Shown in pieces: positions 44,701-48,590 of a stretch of 64,000 nt of DNA. The notes beneath the pieces are model-generated. The model was not told the origin of the DNA. It was given only the letters and a program-made list of their open reading frames with translations, and did no database searches. How positions within the stretch are numbered: the stretch's first letter is position 1; each line of letters opens with the position of its first letter. Position numbers and translations under genes: made by a program. Source of the stretch: Theropithecus gelada (taxonomy: Eukaryota > Chordata > Mammalia > Primates > Cercopithecidae); NCBI RefSeq assembly GCF_003255815.1, contig NC_037673.1, positions 176,531,659 through 176,595,658 of the forward strand, in the 5' to 3' direction.

Positions 44701-47567
44701 CCACCTACGTATGTGAAATCCCCCAGTTTTGTACGTTGGTAACTAACATAGGAAAAGGTTAAAACTCCGTGACCCAAACAAAAAGATGTCTGCCTTCCCG
44801 GTTCCGCCAGTACTCCACCAGGCTGTAGCCCGTGCTCAAGGTCCTCCCTCCACAGCAGCACTGCCCCAATCGGCATCCCGTCCCTACTGGTGACCAGTCT
44901 CTGGACTGGCCCTGTGGCTCACCTGCCCCTTCTTTGAGGGGAGGACCACACCCATGAGATCTTCGAGTCCCCCAAGGCCTGGAAAACACAGGGCATTTCC
45001 ACTAGTGGCTGAATGAAAAAGGAAGGAAAGGAGACAGAGAGGGAGGAAATATTGTAAATTTTCTGGTGCAGAAAGTCAGCAAAATGCCAGCAACTTTCAG
45101 AGTGTCATTTCAGCTAAATTCTCAGTGCACTGAACGTTTTTGAGAATCATCTGCTGTTTGCGGAGGATCAACTACTGCCGAGTCCTGGCTTCCCGTGAAA
45201 GAAGCAGCAGGATAAAGGACAGCAAGACATAATCTCAGCGGTGTCATCGCCAAGTGATAAGGAAGGGCCGTAGGTCTCCGCCCCTGTGGGAACGGCCCAA
45301 AGGATCTGAGACCCGAGGACTGCTCAGACGCCAGGTGCGCACAGACTTGGCAGGGCCTCAGCCTCCCCAGCGTAAAGTGAAGAGCTTATCTGGTTCTTTC
45401 TAGGAGCATCTTCACGATTCTTGCAGTATCCTTGTACTAACAGCATAATCACTACTTTTTTTTTTCTGTAGAAATTGATTAAATTTTCAAAAATTTAAAT
45501 GAATTCATGCCAAAACAAAACAACCATAAAAGGAAAATCAGTATCACTTGTCATACATACTCAGACCATCATTCCCCCAAAACAGACCAATGTATTCAAT
45601 TCTAGCCAGCTGCTACTGCCTGCTCTGAGCCAGGAATGGCTTCCCCTGTGCAAAGGATACTTAGCAAGTGTCAGAGATGTTAAGGACACATTAGCACCAA
45701 GTTGAAACTTTCTCCTGATGTTCTTGAAAAGGAAATAAGTTTCTCATGCAGGGATTCCACGACTTCCTGCTGAGCTGTGCCCTCCCCACTTCCCCCACCC
45801 TGCCCCCAGGCCCAGATCAGCAAATCTGGTAATTCTGAGAAGGCACCTAACCCAGCACACACTCTTTGATTCTGGCTCCGAGTGGGCATCCCCATGGACC
45901 CCCGCCACTCCTGAGCCCTGGGTGTCCTTTGGGGACCTCAAGCTCCTTCTCACATACAACCACAAGTCAGTACCAGAAGATCTGAGGATACAGGTGGTCA
46001 CACCCCAAGCTCAACCTTTCCCTAGGAGACAACGTGTGTGTGACCCTTTAAGAAGCAGAACAAACACGCTTGTGATGTTGTGAGCTGGAGGAGGTAGAGC
46101 CCCCCCCAAAGCTCACAGAGACTTGGGAAAAAGCCAGATGCCAGTAGAAAGGAGGATGACAGGCAAGGGTGGCAGTGGGGGCAGAGGAGCATTCAAAAAG
46201 GAAGGGGAAGGAGAGCCTCTGGTGCCGGGGGGCAGACCCTCCTGGTTCAAGGGTCTCCTGCACAAGTCTGGTTCCAAGGCCACCAGCTTTGGTCAAGGGT
46301 CTTGAATGCCACACTGGGAGGTTTGGAACCCCCAGGGCTTGGACATCTGGCAAAACTGCCACCTTTGCCTCATCTCTGTCCCCAGAAACACCCACAGGTG
46401 GCTCTACACATGGCGAATGGCGTCTGGCAGTACGAGATTTTAGCCGAGGGCTCAGGAATTTCAACGGATGCCCGTTCAGCCAGGGTGAGGCTGCAACCCG
46501 AAGCAGGCTGCCCGCTCCGCCGTAGGTCGTTCCCTTCTGCTGAGCGGCGGCCTCCCAAACAAGGCCTGCACAGACCTCGGCCAGGCTCACCGCGGGCGCA
46601 CCCCACCCCGGCCCTCAGCAAAGGCAGAGAGAGGCCTTTCATGGCTTCAGAAGTTCCTGCAGGTCCCCCAGCCACAGGCGGCTGGAATGGGTAACTGAAT
46701 CCTACTCAAGGAAAAAAAAAAAAAGCACAGTGACCTTTTGTCCCAGCAGAAGTTCCCGGCTCTCTCCCGGCCAGCGGAGGCGGCCCAGCCAGGAGAGTAA
46801 AGAATTGCAGATGTGCGCTCCGTTCCGGGCCGCGGCCGCCCTCCCCACGGTCCCGCAGCCACGCAGGACAGCGCCCGACCGCCGCGGGAATCGGACGCCC
46901 GGCCCCGCTCCCCGCCCCGGACTCCGTCCAGTAGCTTCGGGCCGAGGCTCCGGCAGCGGCTGCCTCTTCCCCGCGCAAAGAGGGGGCAACACGGCACCAA
47001 CCCTTCCAGGCACCAGACGTTCCTTTGGGGTCGCGAGGAGGACGCGCAGGCCCTGCTGAGCGCGCTGACGCCGCGGGGGCGACCCGGCGGGCTGGGGGGA
47101 CGGCGGGGCGGGGTCGCCTGTCCTCCCCTCGGTGGGCGCGGCGGGCTGACCGGGATGGGCGCCCCGCACCCGGGATGCGCCGGCTGCCCGTGGCCGCCTC
47201 TGTGGGCGACTGGAGGAGTGGAGGCCAGCGGCCTCGGTGGGCACGGGGTGGGGACCCCTCCGTTACGGGGTCCAGGCCGGACCCGACCACGTCCCTCCCC
47301 TCCGTGGGCAGCGGGCCTCGGTCCCCTCACTATGTCCGAGACCGGGAGTCGGGTTGGGCATCCCCCGCCCACACCTCCGAGACAGCCACTCGGGAACGCG
47401 GCTGAGGGGCAGCAGGCCCGGCCGACCACAGCCCCTCGGTGCGGCCCGGGCAGCTCGGCGCCCCCAGCCAGGTCCCCGGCGGCTGCTCGCGGGCGGAGGC
47501 TGCGGCGCCGGGACCCGCGGGCGGCGCGGAGGAGGCGGGTCGGGCGGGCGCGGCACTCACCGCACAT
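1..47567 (-). CDS. GFPT2: GFPT2, coding exons 1-17 (3' end outside window)
   Basis: Cytosolic enzyme that makes glucosamine-6-phosphate and glutamate from fructose-6-phosphate and glutamine, the first and rate-limiting step towards UDP-GlcNAc. Seventeen coding exons join in frame on the minus strand to 1,762 nt. The N-terminal class II glutaminase domain has Cys2, the RWATHG motif (92-97), HNG (119-121) and Asp145. Two SIS sugar-isomerase domains follow: SIS1 has GCGTS (374-378) and SQSGET (422-427), and SIS2 begins near 531. His578 lies in exon 17. I call GFPT2 rather than GFPT1 because of the NH2-terminal sequence, RRGS at 199-202 and lack of the GFPT1 muscle insert. From memory, differences from human are a few conservative changes (NNDDVKERY in exon 3, Ile for Val in exon 7, Ala for Val in exon 10, Val for Ile in exon 14). 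About 95 residues are missing beyond base 1. No stop or frameshift was seen, so the gene looks intact. Confidence 0.97.
1123..1645 (-). mobile_element. Alu with expanded (GGAA)n tail
   Basis: Minus-oriented Alu body (about 1360-1645) followed, in Alu orientation, by a microsatellite tail of (GGAA/GGGA)n that includes N bases. GCATTGTCTT flanks the whole unit at 1113-1122 and 1646-1655, so the Alu and microsatellite entered as one insertion. Confidence 0.9.
1200..1298. other. Assembly gap (99 N)
   Basis: Run of N inside the (TTCC)n tract. The true length of the microsatellite is unknown. Confidence 1.
2552..2679 (-). CDS. GFPT2: GFPT2 exon 16 (SIS2 start)
   Basis: 128 bp, coding Glu516 to Leu558. 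It holds [37 protein letters not shown], the start of SIS domain 2 with its GRGYNYA phosphate-loop-like motif. The donor is GTGAGC and the acceptor CCTAG. Confidence 0.96.
2885..3015 (+). mobile_element. MIR-like repeat
   Basis: TTCTTGAGCACC, then AACTGAGGCTCAGAGAGGC and an exon-like AACACCC end, fits the MIR core. Confidence 0.65.
3214..3535 (+). mobile_element. Alu
   Basis: Full-length Alu from GGCCGGGCAC to a poly-A that turns into a short (GGAA)n at 3519-3535. It is inserted in the hAT-like element. Confidence 0.92.
4121..4427 (-). mobile_element. Alu
   Basis: Minus-oriented full Alu with an internal T run in the middle A-rich region. Target duplication AGAGAAGTCTT at 4110-4120 and 4428-4438. 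Confidence 0.93.
4672..4961 (-). mobile_element. Alu
   Basis: Minus-oriented Alu ending GCACCCGGCC. Imperfect duplication AGCAGAAAGG / AGTAGAAAGG on the two sides. Confidence 0.9.
5068..5365 (-). mobile_element. Alu (Y-like)
   Basis: Minus-oriented Alu with a long T run. Flanked by TCAAGGACATTC / TCAAGGCCATTC. Confidence 0.92.
5668..5979 (+). mobile_element. AluY, young
   Basis: Near-consensus Alu with a long poly-A. Perfect target duplication GGAAGAATGCT directly before and after. The intact CpGs suggest recent insertion. Confidence 0.95.
6530..7010 (+). mobile_element. Old mammalian repeat (L2-like, unassigned)
   Basis: ACTGAGCACCTACTGTATGCC, GGGGGAGACAGGCCAGTCAAC, GGAGGTGACATTTGAGCTGA and GAAGGCCCTG occur in the order of a widespread mammalian repeat whose family name I cannot fix. 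Confidence 0.5.
7133..7247 (-). CDS. GFPT2: GFPT2 exon 15
   Basis: 115 bp, coding Ala478 to Pro515 and the first base of Glu516. It starts AYTSQF, continuing the STKAYTSQ active-site motif, then reads the helical segment [15 protein letters not shown] to RGLRSLP. The donor is a weaker GTATGT and the acceptor GCACAG. It sits between two oppositely oriented Alu blocks. Confidence 0.96.
7308..7930 (-). mobile_element. Old Alu split by a younger Alu
   Basis: Minus-oriented old Alu. Its two parts (7308-7500 and 7810-7930) are separated by another Alu. It carries a 30-bp tandem duplication at 7429-7488. Confidence 0.8.
7506..7809 (-). mobile_element. Alu nested in an older Alu
   Basis: Minus-oriented Alu with a (TTTA)n-like tail. 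Flanking AGGTTTTACTT / AAGTTTTACTT marks the insertion site inside the older copy. Confidence 0.88.
8237..8394 (-). CDS. GFPT2: GFPT2 exon 14
   Basis: 158 bp, coding Gly425 to Lys477. It begins [14 protein letters not shown] (Thr427 binds substrate) and ends [10 protein letters not shown], the conserved end of the SIS1 active-site loop. The donor is GTAGGA and the acceptor GGCAG. Val replaces the Ile that I recall in human GPEIGV. Confidence 0.96.
8555..8755 (+). mobile_element. MIR-like repeat
   Basis: CTCGCAACAATCCCGTGAGG, then AGGATGAGGGCTCATGAC and AGCCATACAGCTGGTGACAG follow the MIR order. Confidence 0.75.
8941..9143 (+). repeat. 99-bp tandem duplication
   Basis: GAACTCAAATTAAATT starts both copies at 8941 and 9040. 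The copies match closely through CAGGGCCACGGCTC, apart from a 12-bp/6-bp difference after AGAGTC. Confidence 0.93.
10300..10450 (-). mobile_element. MIR-like repeat
   Basis: Reverse MIR pattern: CCAGCTCTGTCACTCCCTGG, then CCCGTACAATGGCGACAGC. Confidence 0.65.
10533..10653 (-). CDS. GFPT2: GFPT2 exon 13 (SQS motif)
   Basis: 121 bp, coding Thr385 to Ser424 and the first base of Gly425. It ends with VCFFISQS. Ser422, Gln423 and Ser424 contact the sugar phosphate. The donor is GTAAGG and the acceptor TTCAG. Confidence 0.96.
10952..11049 (-). CDS. GFPT2: GFPT2 exon 12 (SIS1 start)
   Basis: 98 bp, coding Val352 to Ala384. It opens SIS domain 1 with [15 protein letters not shown] (370-384). Thr377 and Ser378 are fructose-6-phosphate-binding residues. 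The exon is phase 1 in and 0 out. The donor is GTAAGT and the acceptor CTGCAG. Confidence 0.96.
11146..11241 (-). CDS. GFPT2: GFPT2 exon 11
   Basis: 96 bp, phase 1 to 1, coding Gly320 to Thr351 and the first base of Val352. It holds [16 protein letters not shown] (321-336) and TMRGRV, the conserved linker before the first SIS domain. The acceptor is GACCAG and the donor GTAATT. Only 96 bp of intron separate it from exon 12. Confidence 0.96.
11242..12663 (-). other. GFPT2 intron 10 (GC-AG)
   Basis: 1.42 kb, with a GC donor (GCAGGT) at its start and the acceptor GACCAG at its end. It contains an old repeat at 11.93-12.24 kb. The rest is unassigned. No Alu is present. Confidence 0.9.
11930..12240 (+). 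mobile_element. Old mammalian repeat (same kind as 6530-7010)
   Basis: GGGTGACATTTCAGGGCAGC, then TTTGGATTTTATTCTAAC and CACTGGAGGGCCTTAAGC match the later part of the same repeat. Confidence 0.5.
12664..12827 (-). CDS. GFPT2: GFPT2 exon 10 (non-canonical GC donor)
   Basis: 164 bp, the longest internal exon seen, coding Ser265 to Lys319 and the first base of Gly320. It covers [15 protein letters not shown] and the interdomain stretch up to LQQIMK. The frame forces the exon to end at ATGAAAG, and the intron then starts with GCAGGT, so this is a GC-AG intron. A GT donor 4 nt downstream is out of frame and meets TAA at once. Ala replaces a Val of human in IAAxADG, as I recall it. Confidence 0.95.
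13008..13262 (+). mobile_element. L1M fragment
   Basis: CCAGACATTATATCATTTCTTC, CTATAATACCATAACCATATC and CTTCAAATCAGGATCCAAAC match an L1M internal sequence. Another piece of this sequence lies near 61.6 kb. Confidence 0.65.
13764..14067 (-). mobile_element. Alu (Y-like)
   Basis: Minus-oriented full Alu. Flanks ACCTAGTTTC / ACCTAATTTC look like the target duplication. Confidence 0.92.
14354..14657 (+). mobile_element. Alu
   Basis: Plus-oriented Alu with a small deletion in the right arm and an A-rich tail. It is 290 bp from, and inverted to, the copy at 13764. Confidence 0.92.
14855..15110 (+). repeat. 33-bp AT-rich minisatellite
   Basis: AACTTTGTATAC recurs at 14865, 14898, 14931, 14964 and 14997. 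Shortened versions are at 15030 and 15060. Each unit carries the palindrome GTATAC twice. It abuts a young Alu. Confidence 0.95.
15160..15411 (+). mobile_element. Young Alu containing an assembly gap
   Basis: Plus-oriented Alu of the GGCTCAAGCC type abutting the 33-bp minisatellite. The middle is N. AAAAAGTAG occurs on both sides. Confidence 0.88.
15301..15386. other. Assembly gap (86 N)
   Basis: Run of N in the right half of a young Alu. Confidence 1.
15981..16277 (+). mobile_element. Alu
   Basis: Plus-oriented Alu with perfect target duplication AGAATCTGGAGGGTC on both sides. Confidence 0.94.
16405..16522 (+). mobile_element. Alu monomer fragment
   Basis: Right-hand part of an old Alu or free monomer: GCTACTCTGG to the A tail. 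The tail is 27 A. No first half is present. Confidence 0.75.
16985..17292 (+). mobile_element. Alu
   Basis: Plus-oriented Alu, somewhat diverged, with an (AAAT)n tail. Confidence 0.9.
17757..17792 (+). repeat. (TC)n(TG)n compound microsatellite
   Basis: About 10 TC units followed directly by about 8 TG units in intron 9. Confidence 0.95.
18410..18527 (-). CDS. GFPT2: GFPT2 exon 9
   Basis: 118 bp, coding Cys226 to Ala264 and two bases of Ser265. It is the variable linker after the glutaminase fold ([17 protein letters not shown]) followed by [10 protein letters not shown]. In GFPT1 a muscle-specific exon lies near this region. I see no equivalent in the 520-bp intron 8. The donor is GTAACT and the acceptor GCTAG. 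Confidence 0.95.
18528..19047 (-). other. GFPT2 intron 8
   Basis: 520 bp. No repeat was recognised, and no counterpart of the alternative GFPT1 muscle exon could be made out. Confidence 0.85.
19048..19127 (-). CDS. GFPT2: GFPT2 exon 8 (PKA site Ser202)
   Basis: 80 bp, coding Arg199 to Thr225 and the first base of Cys226. It begins with RRGSPLLIG. Ser202 is the reported PKA site of GFAT2, whose phosphorylation is said to raise activity. It then reads [18 protein letters not shown]. The donor is GTAAGT and the acceptor CTACAG. Confidence 0.96.
19947..20252 (+). mobile_element. Alu
   Basis: Plus-oriented Alu of the S type, with an AAATAAATAAAC tail. Confidence 0.9.
21745..21935 (+). mobile_element. 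L2 tail ending in (GGAT)n
   Basis: GGGCCCAGCACACAGTAAGT and AGCAAGTATTAGCTGCATAG fit a LINE2 3' end. The terminal GAATG-type repeat has become about 12 GGAT units at 21885-21934. Confidence 0.65.
22526..22587 (-). CDS. GFPT2: GFPT2 exon 7
   Basis: 62 bp, coding Glu179 to Thr198 and two bases of Arg199. It covers [19 protein letters not shown], the end of the glutaminase beta sheet. Ile189 replaces a Val that I remember in human. The donor is GTGAGG and the acceptor TTTTCAG. The exon ends inside the first Arg of the PKA motif RRGS. Confidence 0.96.
22945..23260 (-). mobile_element. MIR-like repeat
   Basis: Reverse MIR: GGTTCAAGTCCTGGCTCC, then CTCATTTTCCTCATCTGTG and ATTATCGTTACTGCTATTATC. 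Confidence 0.75.
24272..24572 (+). mobile_element. Alu
   Basis: Plus-oriented Alu with a short A-rich tail. Moderate divergence. Confidence 0.9.
24947..25081 (-). CDS. GFPT2: GFPT2 exon 6
   Basis: 135 bp, phase 0 to 0, coding Glu134 to Leu178. It includes SETDTET (142-148). Asp145 corresponds to glutamine-binding Asp123 of GlmS. The donor is GTGAGT and the acceptor TTCCAG. A 21-bp duplication lies about 55 bp upstream in intron 5. Confidence 0.96.
25082..25761 (-). other. GFPT2 intron 5
   Basis: 680 bp with no interspersed repeat that I recognise. A 21-bp unit is duplicated in tandem at about 25136-25180, close to the exon 6 acceptor. Confidence 0.9.
25136..25180 (+). repeat. 21-bp tandem duplication
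   Basis: CCTGGCCAGCTCCCTCTCCT at 25136 and 25157, in intron 5. Confidence 0.9.
25762..25820 (-). CDS. GFPT2: GFPT2 exon 5 (HNG)
   Basis: 59 bp, coding Glu114 to Leu133. It holds [10 protein letters not shown] (117-126). Asn120 and Gly121 correspond to the oxyanion-hole residues Asn98 and Gly99 of E. coli GlmS. The donor is GTAAGA, and the acceptor is a strong poly-pyrimidine tract ending TTTTTCAG. The exon is short and not a multiple of three. Confidence 0.96.
26770..27066 (-). mobile_element. Alu
   Basis: Minus-oriented Alu of S type with a short (TTA)n-like tail. Confidence 0.9.
27429..27732 (-). mobile_element. Alu (Y-like)
   Basis: Minus-oriented Alu with a T run of about 22. GGTGAT flanks both sides. 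Confidence 0.92.
27861..28160 (+). repeat. 20-bp minisatellite, 15 copies
   Basis: Exactly fifteen 20-bp units of the form TGTGCAGTGTGGCTGCCGGG. Variants are T/G at position 3-4, A/G at 11 and CCGG/CTGG/CCGC. No indels. Confidence 0.97.
29715..30012 (+). mobile_element. Young Alu, Old World monkey type
   Basis: Plus-oriented. It carries CTAGCCGGGCGAGGTGG and GAGATCCGGCCACTG, the variants I associate with cercopithecoid AluY. AAAACATGAA repeats on both sides. Confidence 0.92.
30608..30733 (-). CDS. GFPT2: GFPT2 exon 4 (RWATHG)
   Basis: 126 bp, phase 1 to 1, coding Lys72 to Asn113 and the first base of Glu114. It contains HTRWATHG (90-97). By homology with E. coli GlmS Arg73, Trp74 and His77, Arg92, Trp93 and His96 bind glutamine and close the Q-loop. 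The donor is GTACGT and the acceptor TTTAG. Confidence 0.96.
30734..31254 (-). other. GFPT2 intron 3
   Basis: 521 bp of mostly AT-rich sequence. I recognise no repeat or other feature beyond the splice sites. Confidence 0.9.
31255..31353 (-). CDS. GFPT2: GFPT2 exon 3
   Basis: 99 bp, phase 1 to 1, coding Gly39 to Tyr71 and the first base of Lys72. It covers VAIDG and the [15 protein letters not shown] segment of the glutaminase domain. The donor is GTAAGT and the acceptor CACAG. The NNDDVKERY stretch (45-53) differs at a few positions from the human protein as I recall it. Confidence 0.96.
31919..32217 (+). mobile_element. Alu
   Basis: Plus-oriented Alu. Imperfect duplication GAAAGACTTTAGGATC / GAAAGAGTTTAGGATC. 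Confidence 0.92.
32618..32866 (+). mobile_element. Old Alu (J-like)
   Basis: Plus-oriented diverged Alu with several deletions. Tail AAAAATAAAAAA. Confidence 0.85.
33227..33334 (-). CDS. GFPT2: GFPT2 exon 2
   Basis: 108 bp, phase 1 to 1, coding Gly3 to Ala38 plus the first base of Gly39. It holds the start of the glutaminase fold and the [10 protein letters not shown] signature (30-39) found throughout GlmS/GFAT enzymes. The acceptor is a pyrimidine-rich tract ending AACAG and the donor is GTGGGT. Its length is a multiple of three, so skipping would keep the frame but remove the core of the glutaminase. Confidence 0.96.
33826..34119 (+). mobile_element. Alu
   Basis: Plus-oriented S-type Alu. 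Target duplication AAGCACTAC on both sides. Confidence 0.92.
34702..35346 (-). mobile_element. MLT1-type LTR, split by an Alu
   Basis: Reverse-oriented MaLR LTR. The left part begins near TCGGCTTGGGCTGCTGTAAC, and the right part continues through GGCACTCCTCCCATTTGTGA to ACACAAACTCTCAGACCA. I recognise the MLT1A-like consensus. It is non-coding. Confidence 0.75.
34904..35200 (-). mobile_element. Alu inside MLT1 LTR
   Basis: Minus-oriented Y/S-type Alu with an incomplete T run, interrupting the LTR. Confidence 0.9.
36284..36625 (+). mobile_element. THE1-type solo LTR
   Basis: About 340 bp from TGATGTGGTTTCACTG to GGAGTAATACA. It contains the THE1 landmarks TCACGAGATCCGATGG, TTTTATAAAGGGGAG (TATA) and CCATTAAAC. 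This is a primate ERVL-MaLR LTR, antisense to GFPT2. No internal region is present. Confidence 0.9.
36640..36965 (+). mobile_element. L1M 3' fragment with an Alu inserted
   Basis: TTTTCTTGAGATATAAGTC to GAGTTGTGCAATTATCAC resembles the L1M 3' UTR. A partial Alu follows and the L1-like sequence resumes after it. Confidence 0.6.
36768..36933 (-). mobile_element. Partial Alu
   Basis: Minus-oriented old Alu with a large internal deletion. It lies 42 bp from an inverted full copy. Confidence 0.85.
36975..37311 (+). mobile_element. Alu
   Basis: Plus-oriented Alu with a tail of AAAGAAAG and (CAAA)n. AACAACCAGA flanks both sides. Confidence 0.92.
38125..38570 (+). mobile_element. Decayed L1M-like fragment
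   Basis: Contains the order AGGCAATTTGGCAATCTCTC, GGGCTTCTAGGAAGGTATCC and a later 'ATCTCCAAGATGTGTCAAG' seen in old L1 3' regions. Highly diverged. Confidence 0.5.
39335..39500 (-). mobile_element. MIR-like repeat
   Basis: Reverse MIR pattern: GCAAGTTACTGAACGTTCGG, CCTCAGTTTCCC, then a variable middle part. Confidence 0.65.
39975..40110 (+). mobile_element. L2 3' end
   Basis: Ends with GGTGCTCAATAAATCCATGT and GAATAAATGAA, typical of LINE2 tails. Confidence 0.75.
42158..42232 (+). other. G-rich tract with G-quadruplex potential
   Basis: Many runs of three to seven G with short spacers within 75 bp in intron 1. The G-rich strand is the template strand for GFPT2. Confidence 0.7.
43136..43428 (-). 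mobile_element. Alu
   Basis: Minus-oriented Alu with small internal deletions. CATTTCT flanks both sides. Confidence 0.9.
43555..43722 (+). mobile_element. Old Alu with internal deletion
   Basis: Plus-oriented copy lacking the middle. Tail AAAAATAAAAATAAAAT. Confidence 0.85.
43904..44185 (+). mobile_element. MaLR/MLT1-like LTR, 3' part
   Basis: The order CCACAAGCCAAGGAATG, CCTTGATCTGG, CTGGACCTGTGGCCTCC, TGTGAGAGAATACATTTCTG and TGTTACAGCAGCCC matches the 3' half of a MaLR-type LTR. Confidence 0.6.
47561..47567 (-). CDS. GFPT2: GFPT2 exon 1, coding part (Met1-Cys2)
   Basis: Only seven coding bases, ATG TGC G, followed by a GTGAGT donor. The start is set by the invariant Met-Cys-Gly-Ile-Phe beginning of the family: Met1 is removed and Cys2 becomes the N-terminal nucleophile of the glutaminase. 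The initiation context has A at -3. No upstream ATG is visible in the predicted 5' leader. Residue Gly3 is completed by exon 2, 14.2 kb away. Confidence 0.95.
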
Positions 47568-47662
47568 CGTGGCTGCTTCTCGGGTTCCTCCGCGGCTCCG
47601 GGGCGCTGCCTGTTCGGACGCTGGGGCGAGTCCGTGGGCTCCGTGCGCTCCGCGGGCTCCAG
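47568..47662 (-). other. GFPT2: Predicted GFPT2 5' untranslated leader
   Basis: GC-rich sequence between the TATA-like box and the ATG, about 95 nt if transcription starts 25-30 bp below the box. It contains no ATG, so no upstream ORF is predicted. The start site is inferred from the TATA position, not seen. Confidence 0.6.
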
Positions 47663-47685
47663 CTCCCGCCGCACGGCCGCCAGCG

Positions 47686-47692
47686 CTTATAA
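47686..47692 (-). promoter_or_regulatory. TATA-like box of GFPT2
   Basis: TTATAAG on the minus strand, about 120 bp above the ATG, inside otherwise GC-rich DNA. It is a near match to TATAAA. The position fits a leader of roughly 95 nt. Confidence 0.6.
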
Positions 47693-47710
47693 CCCGGAGC
47701 CCTCCGAGGG

Positions 47711-47751
47711 GGGCGGGGACGGGGGCGGGGCATGGGCGGGGCCGGGGGCGG
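47711..47751 (-). promoter_or_regulatory. Cluster of four GC boxes
   Basis: Four GGGCGG cores (read on the plus strand) at about 47711, 47723, 47734 and 47746, just above the TATA-like box. These are classic Sp1/KLF-type sites. Confidence 0.65.
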
Positions 47752-47774
47752 CGCCTCCCCGCCTGCCTGCTCCC

Positions 47775-47779
47775 ATTGG
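47775..47779 (-). promoter_or_regulatory. CCAAT box
   Basis: ATTGG on the plus strand, which is CCAAT on the gene strand, about 85 bp above the TATA-like box. This is the usual position for an NF-Y site. It lies 6 bp from the X-box-like palindrome. Confidence 0.6.
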
Positions 47780-47785
47780 CCCCCG

Positions 47786-47799
47786 GTTGTCGTGACAAC
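47786..47799. promoter_or_regulatory. X-box-like palindrome (RFX type)
   Basis: GTTGTC-GT-GACAAC, a perfect 6-bp inverted repeat with a 2-bp spacer. It matches the palindromic RFX site GTTGCC-AT-GGCAAC with one transition per half. Its place next to a CCAAT box recalls the X-Y box arrangement. Binding is inferred. Confidence 0.5.
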
Positions 47800-48590
47800 G
47801 GCGGGACCCGGCCCCCAGGAGCCAGGGAGGGGCGGAGGGGCGGCTCCCGGGCGCGGGTCAGGCCCGTAAGGCGAGGGCGCCGGGCGCAGGTCCCGGAGGG
47901 GGCTTAGGGCCACCGGCCGCCGGAGTTCGGACCCCGACTCAGCCACGGATAGGCGTGGAAGCCGGGCAGGCCGGATCGCGCTGTGCCTCCGCGTTCCCGT
48001 CTGTGAAACGGGCTACCGGGGAGCTGCCTCTCGGGGGTGCTGAGAAGTCAGACGGTCTGTGTACGGCGCAGAGCGGGGGGTCCGGCACCGCTCGCCAGCC
48101 CCGGAAACCCGCGTGAGCCGCTGGTCCCGCCGCGCTCCCATGTGGGTGACGGGCTTGCTTCAGAGCTCCGCGAAACGCTGGGCCTGGGCCTCACCCTGCA
48201 CGGAGAGAACTCCCGGGCTGGGCGGAGAGGTGGGAAACGGAGGCTCCCGGAGGCAGAAAAGGACTCTGCCAAGACCGGACCGCCGCGGCGGGGGCAGACT
48301 TCGAACCTGGGATTTACGGCAGAGCCCGAACTTGGAGGCGAGGGTTCCGCAGTTGTGAACAAAGCTGGAGGCGCCCCAGGAAGCCCCGACTCCACCCGCG
48401 CCCAGCTGCTCCCGGAGATCGTCCTGCGCTGCAGGCCCGCGAGGGCCCCGGGGGTTCCCACGCCTGGGGTCGGAATCCGGCCTCCGGTGAGGCACCGAGG
48501 CCTGCGTTTCTCCGCCCTGGTTCCCGGCCGCCCTCCCCTTCCCCCTGCACTCTGGGCCCCTCCTCTCCCGAGGAAGGCCACGAGAACCGG

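Larger units (their letters stand above)
33335..47560 (-). other. GFPT2 intron 1 (14.2 kb)
   Basis: The largest intron. It holds Alus at 33.8, 34.9, 36.8, 37.0, 43.1 and 43.6 kb, an MLT1-type LTR split by an Alu, a THE1 LTR, L1M fragments, a MIR, an L2 and a G-rich tract. The intervals 37.3-43.1 and 43.7-47.5 kb are Alu-free. An AP-1 core TGAGTCA lies at 37574-37580. No exon could be recognised inside. Confidence 0.9.
46745..48590. promoter_or_regulatory. CpG island at the GFPT2 promoter
   Basis: Dense CpG and GC with no Alu. It covers the end of intron 1, exon 1 and about 900 bp upstream. Long open frames of 250-380 codons on both strands here follow from the lack of stop codons in GC-rich DNA. 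No splice-supported or conserved protein is seen. Edges are approximate. Confidence 0.85.

Noticed and set aside
33335..47560. A second gene inside intron 1
   Set aside because: No multi-exon pattern, known protein or polyadenylated retrocopy could be recognised. The open frames found there are short and repeat-derived.
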